Source: a virus. Taken from it: a stretch of 41,941 nt of DNA. A model generated the notes under the pieces. It was not told the origin of the DNA, made no database searches, and saw nothing but the letters and a program-made list of their open reading frames with translations. Positions within the stretch are counted from its first letter, which is position 1. Each line of letters begins with the position of its first letter. Position numbers and translations under genes: made by a program. The DNA lies in the IMG/VR virus record IMGVR_UViG_3300031718_000020, positions 1-41,941 of that record; one strand, written 5' to 3'. Shown here one piece after another: positions 39,158 to 41,941 of this stretch.

Positions 39158-39940
39158 TCACCGGCCCGGGATCGGGCACCAAACCTGCGTCCCGGGGACG
39201 CAATACCAACGCCGGTCGTCCGAGATATGCACGCCCGGCACCTCCCACGGGTTGGGGCCTCGGGACGGCGGGGGAGGGGGAGGGGGCGGCATGCGAACGG
39301 AGACGGGCTCCCATGCGTTCGTGGCCGGGTTGAGGACGTGCAAGCCGTCCGCGGTCCGTTGCCACGCGGCGGAGGCCGTGGGCGGGGGAGGTGCGCCGTA
39401 ACCGGCCGGCGGGAGCGCCCGCGTATGGTCGGCCCACTTGGGAGGTTGGAGATCGATTCCGAGCCTCCGCGCTTCCTCGAAATCGAACGGGGACCAATTG
39501 TGACGGGTGAAATCCTCCCCCTTTTCGCGCGTCTTGATCAAGTTGGTCTCCAAATGGATAACAAACCCGGAGAGGACGTTCTCCGGACCCGTAACCCGAG
39601 GCATGAGCCGTTGCAGGAACGGGAAGAAATCGGTTTTCCGGGAGCTATTGTTCTCCAACCCGAAAAGGGCCAAGAGGAACCCGGCCACGGCCCCTTGCCC
39701 GATTTTCTTGTTTTTCATGCTCTGAAACCACGTCCGCCGGGAGCCCGCGGGATCTTCCGGTTGCGTCGAGGTCAAGACCTCCGTCTCCACGATGAACGCG
39801 AGGCCCGATCGTTGCGTGTCCTTTTCAACACACCGGACGATCTCCACGTCGTAAATCCCTTCCTTGTTGGAGAAATAGATCCCGGTCTCAAAAACCTCCG
39901 CGTCGTTGAGGCCGTCCCAAAGTCCCGCCGTGCTAGTCAT
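39158..39940 (-). CDS. SSB-like (DUF669-type) protein with WW-like Pro-rich tail
   Basis: 260 aa from ATG 39940 (ATGA with helicase; SD AGGTGG). The N-terminal half (WDGLNDAEVFETGIYFSNKE, GIYDVEIVRCVEKDTQRSGL) resembles phage DUF669 single-strand-binding proteins. The C-terminus carries WQRTADGLHVLNPATNAWEP, polyproline, then a second half-similar unit (HISDDRRWYCVPGTQVWCP), as in the nuclease at the window ends. Confidence 0.72.
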   Translation of the reverse strand: MTSTAGLWDGLNDAEVFETGIYFSNKEGIYDVEIVRCVEKDTQRSGLAFIVETEVLTSTQPEDPAGSRRTWFQSMKNKKIGQGAVAGFLLALFGLENNSSRKTDFFPFLQRLMPRVTGPENVLSGFVIHLETNLIKTREKGEDFTRHNWSPFDFEEARRLGIDLQPPKWADHTRALPPAGYGAPPPPTASAAWQRTADGLHVLNPATNAWEPVSVRMPPPPPPPPSRGPNPWEVPGVHISDDRRWYCVPGTQVWCPIPGR

Positions 39941-41676
39941 TTGATCCACCTATGTCCCGGCCGGGTTCTAACGTCGTCCGGCTCCGGGATTAGCCGATCG
40001 GCGTACAATAGTTTTTGCGCTTGCCCCGTGGACGCCTCGATATACGCGGCATCCTTTAGGGCTTGTTGGAAAGCGTCGATATGCGCGATCGACGTACATA
40101 CCACGTCAAAAATAACCTCGTCCGCCTCTTGGTTGTCGCGATGGGTTCTCCCTAGCATTTGCTCCCATCGGAGGCCGTTAGGAGGACATGACGTCACAAG
40201 ATTACGCCACCATTTTTGGAGGTTTCGGCCCTCCGCATTCGACGCCACGGAGGCGATTAGGGACTCGTCCGCCGGGTGATCTTCGATGCTCCGGCCTCGG
40301 GAGTCTTGACCACGCTTGCCATAGTATACAAGCCTAGCATGCTTGGCAAGCGCCTCCGCGACGGCTTGGTGCTCCGTCCACACGATGCCCGGGGCAATCT
40401 TGGCCCATAGCGCCGCCGCTCGGATTACCGAGTCATCCAACCAAACCGGGACCGAATTAGGCTCGAAAGAATCCCTAACCCGGCGCCATTCGGCTAGAGC
40501 GGGCTCAGCCAAAGGATAGAACCCATCGGAGACCGCGTTAGTAACCTGCAATTCCGAGTCAAGATTGCGTCGGTTATTCGTGAGGATCTCCCGGCACCAT
40601 TTCGCCCATTCCCGGCGAGCGGCCATCCAAGGATCCGGAGGCCGTGGCCTCCACTCATAATAAAACCCTTGGCTAAGCTCCCGGGCGACGCGCCAAACGC
40701 TCATGGGATCCATAAGGGGCCACCCATCGGGCGCGCACCATTCCTTACGGAGCTTTGCGAAAGCCTCGTCAATGACCGGAGAAAGCTTGATCTCACGGTC
40801 TCCCCATAGGGCCTCAATGGTCAGGGACGACCCTTCAAAGCCCTCCGTGGTAGCCACTACGGAGGGCGTCTCAACGAGGCGGCGGCGATAGGCTTGTCGG
40901 GCGGCCGTCAATTCGTCCGCCGCTTCCCGTTCCTCGCGGCTCATGAATAGCGTTAGTGCCCCGAGGCCGATCCGCTTGTCCGTCGTGGTTTTCTCGTCAA
41001 GCGCATCCGCCCAATCTTCTAGCTCCGTGAACGAAAGAGGGACAGGGGCCTCCAAAGGTCCCAATGCGCGCGCCACCAAATGGGCATAATTCTTGATCGA
41101 TCGCTTGACGATCGTTCCTGACATCGCAACGAGTTTGCACGTTGGATGAGTGGCCAAATACCGCAAAAGGCGCTTAGTACAGGCGGCCTTTTTATTGCCG
41201 GCCTTGTGCGCCTCGTCCAAAATGATCACGTCCGGTTGGTATTGATCCAAAAGGGCTTGGGCCTGGACACGCCCCAAAAGCTCGTAAGACACAAGCCGGA
41301 TAAAGTTAGGGATTGGCCAATGCTGGGCCAAAATGCGAAACTCCCTCTTGGTCTTTTCGATTAGTTTGGCAGGAAGAAAGAGCACCGGCCGCCGCGAGTC
41401 CAAGACAAACGGGACGAGGCCGGACAAAAGCGTTTTACCTCCGCCAACGCGGATCGGGCAAAAGCCTCCGCCGTTGACCCCAATCTCCAAGAGGGCTTGG
41501 GCCTGGATAGGGCGTAGTACCATCGTGCCTCCGGGTTTCCGGAGCACGGAGGTAAATTCTTGCGCTACTTCGGAGGCGGATTCCTGCGTCCACACCCGGC
41601 GCGGCAACGAAACGATCCGCGCTACCTCCCGGGTATGTTGAACGGCGCGAATGACGCCGGGCGTGGACGAGGGCAC
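39937..41676 (-). CDS. SF2 DNA helicase (SNF2/DEAH type)
   Basis: 579 aa. Walker A RVGGGKTLLSG (77-86; Lys81), DEAH at 154-157 (LDEAHKAG), SGT at 186-188, and the C-terminal RWEQMLGRTHRDNQ (motif VI). It would unwind DNA for replication or recombination. GTG start at 41676, six bases after the nuclease stop. It is flanked by the two proteins that share the WW-like module. Confidence 0.9.
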   Translation of the reverse strand: MPSSTPGVIRAVQHTREVARIVSLPRRVWTQESASEVAQEFTSVLRKPGGTMVLRPIQAQALLEIGVNGGGFCPIRVGGGKTLLSGLVPFVLDSRRPVLFLPAKLIEKTKREFRILAQHWPIPNFIRLVSYELLGRVQAQALLDQYQPDVIILDEAHKAGNKKAACTKRLLRYLATHPTCKLVAMSGTIVKRSIKNYAHLVARALGPLEAPVPLSFTELEDWADALDEKTTTDKRIGLGALTLFMSREEREAADELTAARQAYRRRLVETPSVVATTEGFEGSSLTIEALWGDREIKLSPVIDEAFAKLRKEWCAPDGWPLMDPMSVWRVARELSQGFYYEWRPRPPDPWMAARREWAKWCREILTNNRRNLDSELQVTNAVSDGFYPLAEPALAEWRRVRDSFEPNSVPVWLDDSVIRAAALWAKIAPGIVWTEHQAVAEALAKHARLVYYGKRGQDSRGRSIEDHPADESLIASVASNAEGRNLQKWWRNLVTSCPPNGLRWEQMLGRTHRDNQEADEVIFDVVCTSIAHIDAFQQALKDAAYIEASTGQAQKLLYADRLIPEPDDVRTRPGHRWIK

Positions 41677-41682
41677 GGAAGG

Positions 41683-41941
41683 CTATTCCGTATCGTCGAA
41701 CATGAGGGAGGCCAGCGCGTCCCCGATGAAATCCCACACGGCCCGGAAAACGGCCTCCGTGACCTTGATCTCCGCCTCGCCGGACTTCGGCTTGTTGCGG
41801 GATCCGGCCGGCCGGCCGGGGCCGCGCTTGGGGGCCTCCGCGGGCGGCGGAGGGGGCGGAGGCGGAGGCGGCGCGGCCGGCAGGGGAGGGGGCGGCGGGG
41901 GAGCGGCCGGAATCGGCTCCCCAGCGTTCGTGGCCGGGTTC
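41683..41941 (-). CDS. C-terminal part of the Cas4/RecB-like nuclease (continues from 1..1067)
   Basis: Reading on the minus strand from the right window end, the frame goes on as NPATNAGEPIPAAPPPPPPL, then polyproline, a basic linker (APKRGPGRPAGSRNKPKSG) and a helical end (AEIKVTEAVFRAVWDFIGDA), stopping at TAG 41685-41683. The single difference to the module at 1-45 (Trp to Gly) may be an end error. Confidence 0.8.
   Translation of the reverse strand, partial: NPATNAGEPIPAAPPPPPPLPAAPPPPPPPPPPAEAPKRGPGRPAGSRNKPKSGEAEIKVTEAVFRAVWDFIGDALASLMFDDTE
41903..41941. repeat. 39-bp terminal overlap with bases 1-39
   Basis: Identical to bases 1-39 except for one position (41922 region, C for A). 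In-frame continuation of the nuclease gene across the join argues for a circular map, as in a headful-packaging or circularly permuted phage. Confidence 0.8.

Noticed and set aside
39227-40279. 350-aa plus-strand frame
   Set aside because: Shadow of the SSB-like and helicase genes; Arg-rich, crosses the ATGA junction, no SD.
1-41941. CRISPR array, insertion sequence or integrase/att site
   Set aside because: No regularly spaced direct repeats other than the coding tandem repeats, no transposase or integrase motifs, and no tRNA-derived direct repeat seen.

Overview
The window reads as one complete, circularly closed genome of a contractile-tailed (myovirus-type) double-stranded DNA phage of about 41.9 kb, with high G+C. 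Its last 39 bases repeat the first 39 with one mismatch. One gene, a Cas4/RecB-like nuclease, runs across the join in frame (1..1067 plus 41683..41941, minus strand). The host cannot be read directly. The G+C, the outer-membrane-style lipoprotein (14130) and the membrane-puncturing spike suggest a Gram-negative host. The Gly- and Cys-rich lipoprotein resembles those common in Myxococcota, which is a weak inference. No integrase was recognised. The only repressor-like gene near the divergence point (7405..7617) has an internal TAG, so a lytic or decayed temperate phage is more likely.

Layout. The genome is organised around a divergent hub at about 7.6-8.1 kb, which is AT-rich and carries four GGATATT repeats. 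To the left, on the minus strand and continuing around the circle to 14462, lies one nearly unbroken co-directional array of about 35 kb. It holds, in order: an HTH remnant, primase-helicase, two small membrane proteins, tRNA-Leu/Gln/Ile, a nucleoside deoxyribosyltransferase-like enzyme, a ParB-like protein, a DEDDh exonuclease, two small Cys proteins, the Cas4-like nuclease, an SF2 helicase, an SSB-like protein, family-A DNA polymerase, a RuvC-like resolvase, small regulators and large terminase. These are followed by portal, gpF-like protein, DUF2213 protease/scaffold, decoration protein, DUF2184 major capsid, connectors, DUF3383 sheath, tube, frameshifted chaperones, tape measure, baseplate (plug, hub, spike, gp25, J) and a Gly-rich tail fibre. 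Many adjacent genes overlap as ATGA or GTGA, which points to translational coupling.

To the right of the hub (8083..14465), mostly on the plus strand, is an accessory region of small genes. It contains the small terminase subunit, beta-rich surface-type proteins, a DUF2786-like protein, an HTH protein and a lipoprotein. A three-gene minus-strand island sits at 9071..10245. Many of these genes have their own promoter (TTGAC, 17 bp, then a -10), often placed 6-7 bases before the start codon, so the mRNAs would be leaderless. Four of these promoters share a 16-bp operator, GCGCCACGTnnGRCGC, and four others carry an inverted repeat around the -10. The two arrays converge at a shared CTAG (14462-14465).

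The most interesting unexplained signals are the repeated promoter/operator cassette, a dispersed palindrome-like word AAAGCGTTT (12 copies, in several reading phases), the iteron-like hub, a 24-bp perfect inverted repeat downstream of the tail-tube gene, a WW-like Pro-rich module shared by two replication proteins, and a tRNA with an unusual AAT anticodon abutting a start codon. No lysis genes could be identified. Several small accessory ORFs look split by single-base frame changes, which may be real recoding, decay or sequencing error.
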